Assembly: GCA_035967975.1 (NCBI GenBank)
Contig: JAWQFQ010000025.1
Coordinates: 1-64,000 of the forward strand
Reading direction: 5' to 3'
Length of the DNA stretch: 64,000 nucleotides
Origin: Scytonema sp035967975
GTDB taxonomy: Bacteria > Cyanobacteriota > Cyanobacteriia > Cyanobacteriales > Nostocaceae
Positions within the stretch are counted from its first letter, which is position 1. The number at the start of each line of letters is the position of its first letter. This document shows, one piece after another, positions 27,491 through 36,219 of the stretch. The translations under genes and the position numbers were made by a program. The notes beneath the pieces were generated by a model. The model was not told where the DNA came from and ran no database searches. It saw only the letters and a list, made by a program, of their open reading frames with translations.

Positions 27491-28042
27491 CTAGACCCTA
27501 ATTCGTCTTAGGGCTTCATCCAATGCGAGTTGAGTTGACTCAATCAGGAAGTGGTCTCCTTTACTTTTGCGTATCTCTAAGGCTTTTTCAAAGCAGTACT
27601 GTGCTTCTTTGTATTGGGCTTGGTCAAACTTGCACTTGCCAAAATGCTGATAAGCAAAGTCAATATACGGTTCGAGTTCGGAGTAATTGCTGCAATATGC
27701 GAACACTTCCTCGAATAAAGTTTCACTTAAAGAAAATTGCTTTTGCCACTGATACACGTGGGCTAGCCGGATTAAATTGACTGTTTTATGAGGGAGGCTA
27801 CCGATGGATTCCGATAATTCAATTGCAGAAGACAGTGCGTGCCTTGCAGTTGAGAAATCCCGCAGCATACGCGAGTATACACCGATTAAACCCAAAATTT
27901 CGATTTTTTTGTGCGTATCGTTCGCGTTATTAGTCAGTTGAGATTGAAGCCACTCAACAGCTTTTTGTACTTGTAATGGTTTATTGGGAACATCATACAG
28001 GTTGCTGTTGAAGTGATATGATACGTCGAACGGTATATCCAT
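27491..28042 (-). CDS. TPR-repeat protein
   Basis: The 183-residue all-helical protein has about three tetratricopeptide-like repeats. The clearest are LRDFSTARHALSSAIELSESI, a middle QWQKQFSLSETLFEEVF helix pair and QYKEAQYCFEKALEIRKSKG near the C-terminus. TPRs bind protein partners, and none is indicated here. There is no signal peptide. ATG 28042 is the start. The 331-bp region to the divergent metallophosphoesterase is AT-rich, with no other gene seen. Confidence 0.75.
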   Translation of the reverse strand: MDIPFDVSYHFNSNLYDVPNKPLQVQKAVEWLQSQLTNNANDTHKKIEILGLIGVYSRMLRDFSTARHALSSAIELSESIGSLPHKTVNLIRLAHVYQWQKQFSLSETLFEEVFAYCSNYSELEPYIDFAYQHFGKCKFDQAQYKEAQYCFEKALEIRKSKGDHFLIESTQLALDEALRRIRV

Positions 28043-28373
28043 TGTTGTGTTTTTGCATCAAATATAACAATCCTGTTGGTCTGTTAAAATCCCGTGTTCA
28101 CTAAAATCTGATCGCCTATTCTAGATATAGATAAAAACTATCTTTTTGGGGTTGATTTAAACAACATCTATCTTTAGAGATACTTTTTCAAAGTAGTTTT
28201 AAGTCAGGTGATGCTAATATTAGCACTATCATAATAAAAGTTTACAATTTTCTAGGGAAATAAAAGAGAAAACCCTTGCTGTGTAAGGCTTTTATAATAT
28301 GAGTATATTAGACATAAATTTGTCGATTGGTTAAATAATGTGGCATACGATATTTATGCACGTCAAATGAGAA

Positions 28374-29171
28374 ATGCGAATTATCTCTATTTCAGAAAAA
28401 TTTATTCATCACATACCATTTATGACCCATGCACCAAATGGTACTGGTGCAATTAGCAAGATTTTGCCTGTTTTGTTAGCAAAAGTTGACTCACTACCAG
28501 ATGGATTAGACGCTATCATTGCTACGAGCGACTTACAAGGTATCGATCCCAAAAATCAACGCCTACTCGGTCATCTTGTTAGTGAAGAACTCGAAAAATT
28601 AGCTGAGTTAGGAAAAATACCATCCCCACAAACAACAGGGGTTATTTTAGCAGGCGACCTTTATGCACAGGTAGAAAAGCGTGGGGGTGTGGGTGATGTT
28701 CGAGAAGTTTGGGGAGCTTTTAGTCGCCGTTTTCGTTGGATTGCTGGGGTAGGAGGAAATCACGATAGTTTTGGAAGAACCTTGCAGGAAATTAAAACCT
28801 TTAAAAGTGAGCGAGGAATTCATTTCTTAGATGGTCATATCGCTTGTTTGGATGGACTTCGCATTGCGGGAATTTCCGGTATTATTGGCAAAAAAACCAA
28901 ACCTTTCCGTCGTTCGGAAAAAGATTTTAGACAACTCATACAAAATTTACTTCCTGAATTACCAGACATTTTCATTCTGCATGAAGGTCCCAATGATACA
29001 GCAGCCCGATTAATCGGAAATGAGTCAATTCGTGCTGAATTGATAAGAGCAAGTGATTTATTAGTTATCTGCGGTCATTCTCACTGGAAATTACCAATGA
29101 CCACTTTACCCAACGCAATACAAGTTTTAAATGTAGACACTCGAGTCGTTGTTATGGTGAAATCAGAATAA
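28374..29171 (+). CDS. Calcineurin-like metallophosphoesterase
   Basis: The 265-residue protein has degenerate but recognisable metallophosphoesterase motifs in order: SDLQG (usually DxH), LAGDLY (GDxx), GGNHDSFG (GNHD), and GHSHWKLP (GHxH), plus HEGP. The change of the first DxH to DLQ would alter one metal ligand, so activity or metal may differ. It has no signal peptide, so it is cytoplasmic. The substrate is unknown. TTCATAA tandem repeats follow the stop. Confidence 0.8.
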   Translation: MRIISISEKFIHHIPFMTHAPNGTGAISKILPVLLAKVDSLPDGLDAIIATSDLQGIDPKNQRLLGHLVSEELEKLAELGKIPSPQTTGVILAGDLYAQVEKRGGVGDVREVWGAFSRRFRWIAGVGGNHDSFGRTLQEIKTFKSERGIHFLDGHIACLDGLRIAGISGIIGKKTKPFRRSEKDFRQLIQNLLPELPDIFILHEGPNDTAARLIGNESIRAELIRASDLLVICGHSHWKLPMTTLPNAIQVLNVDTRVVVMVKSE

Positions 29172-29210
29172 TAATGAATTCATAATTCATAATTCATAAT
29201 TCATAATTCC

Positions 29211-30176
29211 TTAATTTCTATCTGCCCAAAAGTCTTGTTGAAACTCATTAGTTGCAACAATCCATTGCAAGGGAGACGTTAGCTTTTTTCCATTTCCATT
29301 ATGTATGGCTTCTGTTTTAAACTTTTCTATATTAATTTTAATCCTAACTAGTTTCCAAGTTTCTAATTCCCGAATATATTGGAAATTAAAGTCTAAAATC
29401 GAGGGATAGCCTACAGCATTCGGAACTTGTCCGTGCAGTTGAAGCCAGTTATTCTCGTTGATGATGGGAGGTTCGATCAAATTAATCTGGCTAATAGCAA
29501 TACCAGATAAATGAAATTGTTGGTCTAGAAAATCTTGAAATGCAGATTCTAAATCAGTCACGCTTGTTTGCTTCTGCCAAAGTAGTGAAATAGAATCATA
29601 AAATTCTGCAAAATTGTTTGTTTCTACAGTGTCTGATAGAGAAATTAAAGTATTGTACACTATCTGCTTAGCCTGAATTTCTGTAGGAATGATTGGTTTT
29701 ATCCGTCTGCCATTTTCAAGTAAGCCACTAAACAAAATAGTGTCTTCTCTTTTTTTGAAAATATCGGGTTTCATTTTTTCGATACTATAAATTTTCCAAA
29801 ATCTATCTTCCTTTCTCAAGTAAATTTTTAACTTGATTTTCTGACCAACTTTGTTAGTTATAGTTCTTTCAAGAGAAGCTTGATTCTTTTTTAAAGAACG
29901 ACATAACCAAAAACCCTTTTTAAAATTCATAAGCAAGTTATCTTGTAAAAACTCTACCAACTCTAATTGAGATGTGTTAGCTTGGAATTCAAAAGCAGTA
30001 CTCTGATAAGCTTCTTTAATTTTGCCAAGGGCAATCAACGAAAAAAAGGTATTGACGATTCTTTGCAGTTGTCTGGTAGAAAGAAAAACCATCGCGGCTG
30101 TCATAGTAGCTAGTACAACAGGTAATGCGATCGCCAGACCAATAATCATTACGCCATATAACAGTATCTGAGACAT
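29211..30176 (-). CDS. Membrane-anchored protein with two NTF2-like segments
   Basis: The 321-residue product starts with a long hydrophobic helix (about 3-32) acting as an anchor. Two soluble segments of similar layout follow: about 35-140 (VNTFFSLIALGKIKEAYQ, ending in FWKIYSIE) and about 170-305 (VYNTLISLSDTVETNNFAEFYD, ending in TWKLVRIKI). Each has helix then sheet with a terminal W-K-hydrophobic strand, which suggests duplicated NTF2/DUF4019-like folds. ATG 30176 is preferred over an upstream TTG at 30203. Function is unknown. Confidence 0.6.
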   Translation of the reverse strand: MSQILLYGVMIIGLAIALPVVLATMTAAMVFLSTRQLQRIVNTFFSLIALGKIKEAYQSTAFEFQANTSQLELVEFLQDNLLMNFKKGFWLCRSLKKNQASLERTITNKVGQKIKLKIYLRKEDRFWKIYSIEKMKPDIFKKREDTILFSGLLENGRRIKPIIPTEIQAKQIVYNTLISLSDTVETNNFAEFYDSISLLWQKQTSVTDLESAFQDFLDQQFHLSGIAISQINLIEPPIINENNWLQLHGQVPNAVGYPSILDFNFQYIRELETWKLVRIKINIEKFKTEAIHNGNGKKLTSPLQWIVATNEFQQDFWADRN

Positions 30177-30424
30177 ATATATACACTGAGCGGTGTCTGA
30201 CAAATAAAATATAGGAAATGGAACTAAGTAGCTCAGTTGAATAAATACGACTTACCGTGAGAACTGTTAGTCGTTAGGTGTTCGTAATTAGTATGAAAAA
30301 CACCTTCTTGAGATACTTAGCAGTGGGAGAACATCAATTTCTCACACATACTGAAGCTAATCTAACAAGAGTGAGACACACATCAGCACTTTTTCGGAAT
30401 TTTGTCTTTTTAGAGATACGTGTG

Positions 30425-31330
30425 TCAGGGAGCAGCCTTAACCCCACCCCCCGATCTAAAATCAACCATTGTTTGTCGGTAGACATCTGGTAATCCGATA
30501 TCAAAACTCTTCCCTTGTACAACATAACCTATCATCCCTTGTTCCTGACGCAATCTATCCAAGCAGGATGTGAGTTGAAATTCTCCCCGTTCTCGGAAAT
30601 TTTGATGAATGTGTTCTTCAAGAAAATCAAATATTTTCGGTGTAAGTGCATATAAGCCAAATATACAGAGAAACTTATCCTCTGCTATTCCTTCAACACG
30701 AAGATGCTGGCGTGCATACTCTATGGTTGGTTTTTCATAGACTTGTGTGAGAGAAAGAGTGTTCTCAGCTCGCCAAACGCCGGTAACACAACCTGCTTTA
30801 TGAATCATTTCTGCTGGGAGTGCTGTTAAGCCAATCACACTTTGATTGACTTGTGCATAAACATCTAAAACCTGACGCGCACAGGACTTTTCAGTATCTG
30901 ATGAATAAACGTGGTCTCCCAGCATGAGTAAAAATGTTTCGTCTTGTACCCATTCTTTAGCACAGAAGACTGCATGACCGTATCCTTCTTGCTCTTTCTG
31001 CGTCAAAAATGTAATTTTACTGCCTAATTCTTGAAGATATTGACTATATTCTTGATTTGCGGGAGAAAGTTTCTTGAAAAGTTCTTTATTTGGTGGATTT
31101 TTAAAGAAATCTGCAAAAGTTTCTTCATCGCCCGGTTGCACGACAATCCCAATTTCTTCAATTCCCGCACGAACAGCCTCTTCCACAATTACCAAAATTA
31201 CGGGTTTTGCTCTCTCATCTTTATCAATAACTGGGAAGAGTTCTTTTTTGACAACCTTGGTTGCTGGAAACAACCGAGTCCCAAAGCCCGCTGCGGGAAT
31301 AATCGCTTTCCGTACTTTATTTTTCTGCAT
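30425..31330 (-). CDS. GalU-like sugar-1-phosphate uridylyltransferase
   Basis: The 301-residue nucleotidyltransferase has the N-terminal signature PAAGFGTRLFPATKVVKKELFPVIDK, which binds nucleotide triphosphate and Mg. It also has LGDHVYSSD (metal Asp), YEKPTIEYA and FDIGLPDVYRQTM. This is the GalU/RmlA superfamily, with the KELFPV form favouring UTP and a hexose-1-phosphate. The start overlaps the end of the sugar kinase gene by 14 bp, so the two are translationally coupled. The kinase would supply the sugar-1-phosphate that this enzyme activates. Confidence 0.8.
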   Translation of the reverse strand: MQKNKVRKAIIPAAGFGTRLFPATKVVKKELFPVIDKDERAKPVILVIVEEAVRAGIEEIGIVVQPGDEETFADFFKNPPNKELFKKLSPANQEYSQYLQELGSKITFLTQKEQEGYGHAVFCAKEWVQDETFLLMLGDHVYSSDTEKSCARQVLDVYAQVNQSVIGLTALPAEMIHKAGCVTGVWRAENTLSLTQVYEKPTIEYARQHLRVEGIAEDKFLCIFGLYALTPKIFDFLEEHIHQNFRERGEFQLTSCLDRLRQEQGMIGYVVQGKSFDIGLPDVYRQTMVDFRSGGGVKAAP

Positions 31331-32366
31331 AAATTGTCAGTTTTAAACATTGCATTTGGGGAAAATCTCGCTTGATGATTTCTATCACTTTTTGTTGATT
31401 TTCCGAATCTTTGACAATAAACTGTGCTGTACCATCTCCTTGGGAACCCACACCCTTACCTCCTAAAATATACGGTTGAATCGGTTTATGTTCAAGAAGT
31501 TGGTGCAGGAGGGGAGCTGTTAACTGTTCGGGACAGGCTGGTATTAAATGCAGATCGAATTGTGTTTGTGCGTGTTTCATTAAACGACCTATTTGCTCTG
31601 CATCGCCTTTTTGTAAAGCATCAACAGCTGCTTGAGTGATTTGATAGTTAATGGTACCTAGATATTTTTGCACGTTTGCTTGTATTTTGTTTGTGGCAAA
31701 GGGATAACACGCATTGAGTTGATGGAGGATTTCCTGAGTATTTTTACTAGCACCGAGGTCTACAATGACAAAGAATAAATCATGCGGTACTTTTAACTCT
31801 ACGACATCAATGCGATCGCCATCAAATAACATAGCAATAGGGCGGTTACCGTAAGCACAAGCTTGATCCATCCGCCCACATCGAGAAGGTGTGGTAATTT
31901 CCCCCAAGTACGCAAACTCCATCTCCTCCCGTACCGTCATTTTCAAGCCATACACTTGATTAAATCCCCTAGCCACAAGCACGCAAATTGCTGCGCTTGA
32001 TGACAACCCTTTTTTAACAGGTAAATCTGTTAAATAATTATTAATTTCCAGACCCGCAACTGGGAAGTTACGGAGAAATTGGTATGCAACACCAGCCACA
32101 TAACTAAAAAACTCCCCCTTTTCCGCTTCCGCAAGTAAAACCTTCGGTTCCATCGGTAAAGTTCTGGTGCGCTCATGACCCTTACTGTGGGAAATACTTA
32201 TAATCAAATGTGTAGTATGGAGCTTGACGCCTGCATAAATTCCTTGGTTAGTACCAACTAGCAGCGTGTAACCTATCCCCAGTAGGGGATTAAGACGACG
32301 GTACCCTCCCGCCCAATCACTATGTTCGCCAAACAAACAAAGGCGTCCTGGGACAAAAATTTGCAT
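31317..32366 (-). CDS. GHMP-family sugar kinase, galactokinase-like
   Basis: The 349-residue kinase opens with FVPGRLCLFGEHSDWAGG, close to the galactokinase signature (GExxD), and has the phosphate-binding loop PVKKGLSSSAA at about 116-126 and a C-terminal GGKGVGSQGDGTAQ motif. GHMP kinases of this form phosphorylate C1 of sugars such as galactose, arabinose or glucuronate. The overlapping downstream nucleotidyltransferase makes a kinase-pyrophosphorylase salvage route likely. The ATG at 32366 follows an in-frame TTG. The exact sugar is not predictable. Confidence 0.78.
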   Translation of the reverse strand: MQIFVPGRLCLFGEHSDWAGGYRRLNPLLGIGYTLLVGTNQGIYAGVKLHTTHLIISISHSKGHERTRTLPMEPKVLLAEAEKGEFFSYVAGVAYQFLRNFPVAGLEINNYLTDLPVKKGLSSSAAICVLVARGFNQVYGLKMTVREEMEFAYLGEITTPSRCGRMDQACAYGNRPIAMLFDGDRIDVVELKVPHDLFFVIVDLGASKNTQEILHQLNACYPFATNKIQANVQKYLGTINYQITQAAVDALQKGDAEQIGRLMKHAQTQFDLHLIPACPEQLTAPLLHQLLEHKPIQPYILGGKGVGSQGDGTAQFIVKDSENQQKVIEIIKRDFPQMQCLKLTIYAEK

Positions 32367-32721
32367 CAAAATTAAGGGTGTGGGGTGTGGGGAATATACT
32401 TTAAGCGGTCAGCTTTCAGCTTTCAGCTAAGAGCCAAGAACTTATAGCTCATAGAGCCTAGCTGAATCACTCATTTGTATGTTTATGACCGTGTAAAGTA
32501 TAACTAATCATTGATAAAAGTTGATAAAAGGATTTGCATTTTTATCTTACAATTGTATGAGTACTGTCATAACCTTCATCACTCCACAAACAACCCCTAC
32601 ACCCCACACCCGGTCACCCTACACCCTTACCTGGCGACTTGCTACTTGGGGTCAGTTGATAAAGTGTCACTCGCTTAACTCCGCATTTCATCTTAAAAGA
32701 GATATTCTTTATTTGTGCAAG

Positions 32722-32878
32722 GAGTGATACCACTTCACCACATGTTTGCCACAGGTTATTTTCGCAACTCTCCTGAATCAAGGATTTTTGCGAGTTTCAA
32801 ATGTTGCATCAAACAAGTGGATTGGTATAAGGTTATACAGAGAAGGCGCTTGGATGAGCAAAACATCAAGCGCTTTTT
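32722..32878 (+). ncRNA. Second candidate structured RNA ending in a terminator
   Basis: Nested stems are visible: 5 bp (32727-32731 with 32824-32828), then 10 bp with one A-A mismatch (32738-32748 with 32810-32820). A large open bubble of 13 and 16 nt comes next. The apical hairpin has 6 bp (32762-32767 with 32788-32793) and 4 bp (32771-32774 with 32781-32784) around a 3x3 loop. A terminator hairpin (GCGCTT..GATG with CATC.AAGCGC, about 32846-32873) runs into TTTTT. Stem, wide central bubble and apical stem is a 6S-like shape. A TATTCT at 32702 could be the -10. Confidence 0.45.
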
Positions 32879-32982
32879 CATGTAAAAATTAGACATTAAA
32901 GATAACAGGAAAAGTTAGAATTGCAACACGCCGAGACGATAGGTACAACTTCTCTTGAAGAACTGAAACGGGAGCTAGGATT

Positions 32983-33234
32983 GTGAGCTATACAGTTAGG
33001 CTAACATCTACAGCTTTAGAGCAAATTAAAAAATTAGATCCTGAAATTCAACGCCAGACAGCGATGATGTTAGAAGAATTAGCAATGAACCCACGTTTGA
33101 ATACAGCAGAAAAACTAGAAGACACAGAACCATTATACAAAATACGTTTAGGCGAATATTGTATTATTTATCAAATCAAGGATGAATCTATGCTAGTGAC
33201 TGTCGTGAAGGTTGCTCACCCAAGAGATTACTAA
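32983..33234 (+). CDS. RelE/ParE-superfamily toxin
   Basis: The 83-residue protein fits the RelE fold: VRLTSTALEQIKKLDPEIQRQ, then LYKIRLGEYCIIYQI and a final strand LVTVVKVAHPRDY with the usual basic end. RelE toxins cut mRNA in the ribosome. It starts at GTG. The antitoxin is not intact upstream: only a short frame ending TSLEELKRELGL and a stop that overlaps the toxin start remains, without a normal start codon. The toxin may be orphaned, or the antitoxin may have decayed. Confidence 0.75.
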   Translation: MSYTVRLTSTALEQIKKLDPEIQRQTAMMLEELAMNPRLNTAEKLEDTEPLYKIRLGEYCIIYQIKDESMLVTVVKVAHPRDY

Positions 33235-33375
33235 CACGTCGTGGAAGTTTATCGCCCACTTCACACAAACTTATTGAAAGAAGCAGTGTTACTTCGGAAG
33301 CTATACATTTTGTGCCTATGACACGCTTATAACAAGCAGTGTTGCTTCACAAATAAAAGCATCTATCCCAAAAAA

Positions 33376-33717
33376 ATGACATTAAATTCTACCGAGTATT
33401 CCCCTTGGAATCCTTTTTTGCCAACTAAGCGAGATATCGAAAGAACTGATGAACTTGCCAAGAAAAACGCTATTGTTGCTGGTTTATTAACGTTTTTCCT
33501 TCTGCCCTTTGGTATGGTTTATCTCAACAGAGGAATTAATAATCTAAAAATTCTTGGATATCTATTTCTTATTAGCTTTGTCATAGGATTTGTAACTTAT
33601 GATAGCAACAATGATAAAGAACTTGATGAAATAAGTAACTTTGCCGGACTATGTGGTCAGATTGCTTTAGTGACTGAAAATGTTAGAGCAGTGACGCTAG
33701 CCCGTAAAAGACAATAA
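33376..33717 (+). CDS. Small membrane protein of unknown function
   Basis: The 113-residue product has a soluble N-terminus with WNPFLPTKRDIERTDEL. Two membrane helices follow (about 32-50, IVAGLLTFFLLPFGMVYLN, and 57-75, ILGYLFLISFVIGFVTYDS), then a short charged tail. It resembles small cyanobacterial proteins with paired helices near secreted proteins, but no function is known. It precedes the SH3-like secreted protein gene by 25 bp, so the two are likely cotranscribed. Confidence 0.6.
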   Translation: MTLNSTEYSPWNPFLPTKRDIERTDELAKKNAIVAGLLTFFLLPFGMVYLNRGINNLKILGYLFLISFVIGFVTYDSNNDKELDEISNFAGLCGQIALVTENVRAVTLARKRQ

Positions 33718-33742
33718 ATTTATACATCTATAAACCTTTACT

Positions 33743-34333
33743 ATGAACCTCAAAATCACGGCGATTGGGGTGATTGCTCTTGCAGCTGCATCTATTGTCA
33801 GTCCAGTCATTGCTCAAGAAATCACCTACTCTCAGTACCAAGCAAGAAACTTTACCATCACTTTAGGCAGCGATGACTCCTATTCTGGATGCGACAGTCA
33901 CAATCGCTGTATCAAACTTTATAGCTCTCAATCTATCCGCGATGACGTATACATAGGAAAACTCTGGTTCAATGGTGAATACACTTACGCCGTCTCTTGG
34001 CGTGAGGGTGGAGGGGGAAATATGCGCTTGAACATTCTTCAAGGCGATCGCAGTATTTTTACTAGCGAACTCGTACCTATAGAAAAAGTTGACTTGAAGT
34101 GGGTAACCTGGTGTGATGTTACCAATATCAAAACCGGACAACTTGCTGTGCGCTTTTCTCCTGGAGGCAAATCAAAAGCCGGATTAAACAATGGCAACAC
34201 CGTTCGTGTCATTCGGGAACAGGGAAATTGGGCTTATGTTGCAGTTGAGCAGGGTCCGAATGCCAGAGTCAATGGGTTGCAAGGGTGGGTAAATTCAAAC
34301 TATTTGCATTGCACTCAAGAACCCATTGATTAA
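33743..34333 (+). CDS. Secreted SH3-like domain protein
   Basis: The 196-residue protein has a signal peptide (1-24, cleavage after VSPVIA). A unique mid region with two cysteines (SGCDSHNRCIKL) comes next, and a C-terminal SH3-type fold (about 130-195; GGKSKAGLNNGNTVRVIREQGNWAYVAVE, GWVNSNYL) ends it. Bacterial SH3 domains bind cell wall peptides. It is predicted to act in the periplasm or at the wall. It follows the small membrane protein closely. Confidence 0.7.
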   Translation: MNLKITAIGVIALAAASIVSPVIAQEITYSQYQARNFTITLGSDDSYSGCDSHNRCIKLYSSQSIRDDVYIGKLWFNGEYTYAVSWREGGGGNMRLNILQGDRSIFTSELVPIEKVDLKWVTWCDVTNIKTGQLAVRFSPGGKSKAGLNNGNTVRVIREQGNWAYVAVEQGPNARVNGLQGWVNSNYLHCTQEPID

Positions 34334-34535
34334 TCGACATTGGTGATTAAGAGTATGAATTTAGTCTCACACAAAGGCGCAAAGACGCCAAAATAAAAGT
34401 TGTAAATTTTATCTGCGTTCATCCGCGTTCATCTGCGGTTTTTTCATTCAAGTATTTACTCCATATTCCATTCTAATCTACTCTGCCAGGAACTTTAATT
34501 CCTGGTAGAGTAGTCCTAGCTACTAAACACTACAT

Positions 34536-36152
34536 TCAGCCGTTGCTACGCTCAAAGTAGAAACACCCACTATCAGCATTCTCATCCACAGTCAGTCGGA
34601 AAATGTAAACCCCACTAGGAACTGGTTTACCATCATCATCCAGACCATCCCAAGTTAAACGACGGAAGCCAGGATTAGGACTGGATTCATCCAAAAGAAG
34701 TTTAATCTCCAGACCGAACCGATTCCAGATATTAACCCAAGCATGCTTTGCTCCAGATGGCAATTCGATATCGATTTCAGCAGTGTCAGTGAACCTAGAA
34801 GGGTCTGTCGTTTTAACCATCCTGCTCTCTGGGATGACATTGGTGGTTACCAAGGGTGTTGAAGGTGCAGCTGCACTAGTTACAGGGCTATATTTGTAGA
34901 CCATCCGCCCACTAGCGTAACCCACGGTCACTGGATTTCCTAGGAAACGAAAGCGGTTGATGAACCGCCCGACTTCGTTAGCATCCACCCAATTTTCTCC
35001 ACCATCTGTAGTTCCACTAGTGTATCCAGTAGCAAAAGTAGCATCACCCCAGCCACCTACCCAGCCACGGTCTTCTGTAACGAAACCTACGCCTTCAAGG
35101 TTAGCGTTACCCTGCAGGTCGTTAATTGGATGACGAGTCCAAGTCTGACCACCGTCAGTGGTCTTTAGAACTGCTCCCCGATTAAAGCTTTCCAAGGAAA
35201 CATAACCGACACTCTCGTTAACAAAGTAAATTTTCCAACCCCATTCTCCAGGCTGAAAGTCTAAAGTAGCTACCCTGTTTTCCCAAGTCTGTCCGCCATC
35301 ATTGGTGAAAAGTACGACTGGTATAACATCAGCGTAGTCAGGATCGTCCTTATCAGAGTACCCACCAACGACAAATCCCCGCTTTTCATCAAAGAAGAAG
35401 ATGTCGATGAGATTAGAAGCATATGCACTCATGTCGATCGCAGTCCAGGTTTCGCCGCCATCAGTAGTTTTCATGACACGAGTAGGGTGGCGCTTGTCGG
35501 GAAAGTTAGTTCCAGAAGCATAGACTACCGAATCATTAACTACGTACAGACCGCAAATTGCTAAAGGAGCATTGTTGGGGAGATTAGTCACTAGTGTCCA
35601 GGTTGTTCCTCCATTTACAGTCTGGAACATCCGATAGTTTTCGGTTAAAGTTCCTACCCAACCCTTTTGTGAGTTAGCAAAGCTAATACACCGGAGGTAA
35701 ACTGCTCGTGAGCCAATCATTGGCGTCCGAAACTGCTGAACCCAACTTGCTCCGCCATCATTAGTATGAAGAATTTGACCATCACTGTTGACCGCCCAGC
35801 CTTCTTGGGGTGAAATGAACCAAATGTCGTCATAGCGAGAGCCAACTTGTGGAGCACTCGTCGCGCTCCAACCTAACTCACCTTGATCTGGGGCGTCACC
35901 GCCTTTAGGAGTACCTGCATCTATCCACTGTTTAAAAGTAGCTACTCTAGATTCTGACCAGGGATTACCAGGTGGCATAAAACCCCGAGAGACTGCATCA
36001 TAAATTTCAAGAGCATTGACTTTAACTTCTTGGTAATTGCTTAAATCTAGACCCCGGCTCTTCATGCATCCGATGTCCGCAGCGCTGAACATATCTTTGA
36101 TGTCATTTTCCCAGGTAGGATTTTGCTGATTGTCTGTTGTTGTTTCAGTCAT
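34536..36152 (-). CDS. Ycf48-like Asp-box (BNR) repeat protein with FlgD-type C-terminal domain
   Basis: The 538-residue protein begins with a haemless cytochrome-like segment (MFSAADIGCMKSRGLDLSNY, MPPGNPWSESRVATFKQWIDAG). A beta-propeller follows, with at least six Asp-box motifs: HTNDGGASW, TVNGGTTW, TTDGGETW, TNDGGQTW, TTDGGQTW and TTDGGENW. The end (about 460-538) is a FlgD Ig-like fold (RRLTWDGLDDDGKPVPSGVYIFRL). There is no signal peptide. It is downstream of the ferritin-like gene by 67 bp on the same strand, so the two form an operon. This combination is not the photosystem II factor Ycf48 itself. Confidence 0.75.
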   Translation of the reverse strand: MTETTTDNQQNPTWENDIKDMFSAADIGCMKSRGLDLSNYQEVKVNALEIYDAVSRGFMPPGNPWSESRVATFKQWIDAGTPKGGDAPDQGELGWSATSAPQVGSRYDDIWFISPQEGWAVNSDGQILHTNDGGASWVQQFRTPMIGSRAVYLRCISFANSQKGWVGTLTENYRMFQTVNGGTTWTLVTNLPNNAPLAICGLYVVNDSVVYASGTNFPDKRHPTRVMKTTDGGETWTAIDMSAYASNLIDIFFFDEKRGFVVGGYSDKDDPDYADVIPVVLFTNDGGQTWENRVATLDFQPGEWGWKIYFVNESVGYVSLESFNRGAVLKTTDGGQTWTRHPINDLQGNANLEGVGFVTEDRGWVGGWGDATFATGYTSGTTDGGENWVDANEVGRFINRFRFLGNPVTVGYASGRMVYKYSPVTSAAAPSTPLVTTNVIPESRMVKTTDPSRFTDTAEIDIELPSGAKHAWVNIWNRFGLEIKLLLDESSPNPGFRRLTWDGLDDDGKPVPSGVYIFRLTVDENADSGCFYFERSNG

Positions 36153-36219
36153 GACAAGTCCTTTGTTGTACTACAAAATGAAACATAAATCCCATAGCTT
36201 TGAGATGTTTTGGAAACCA

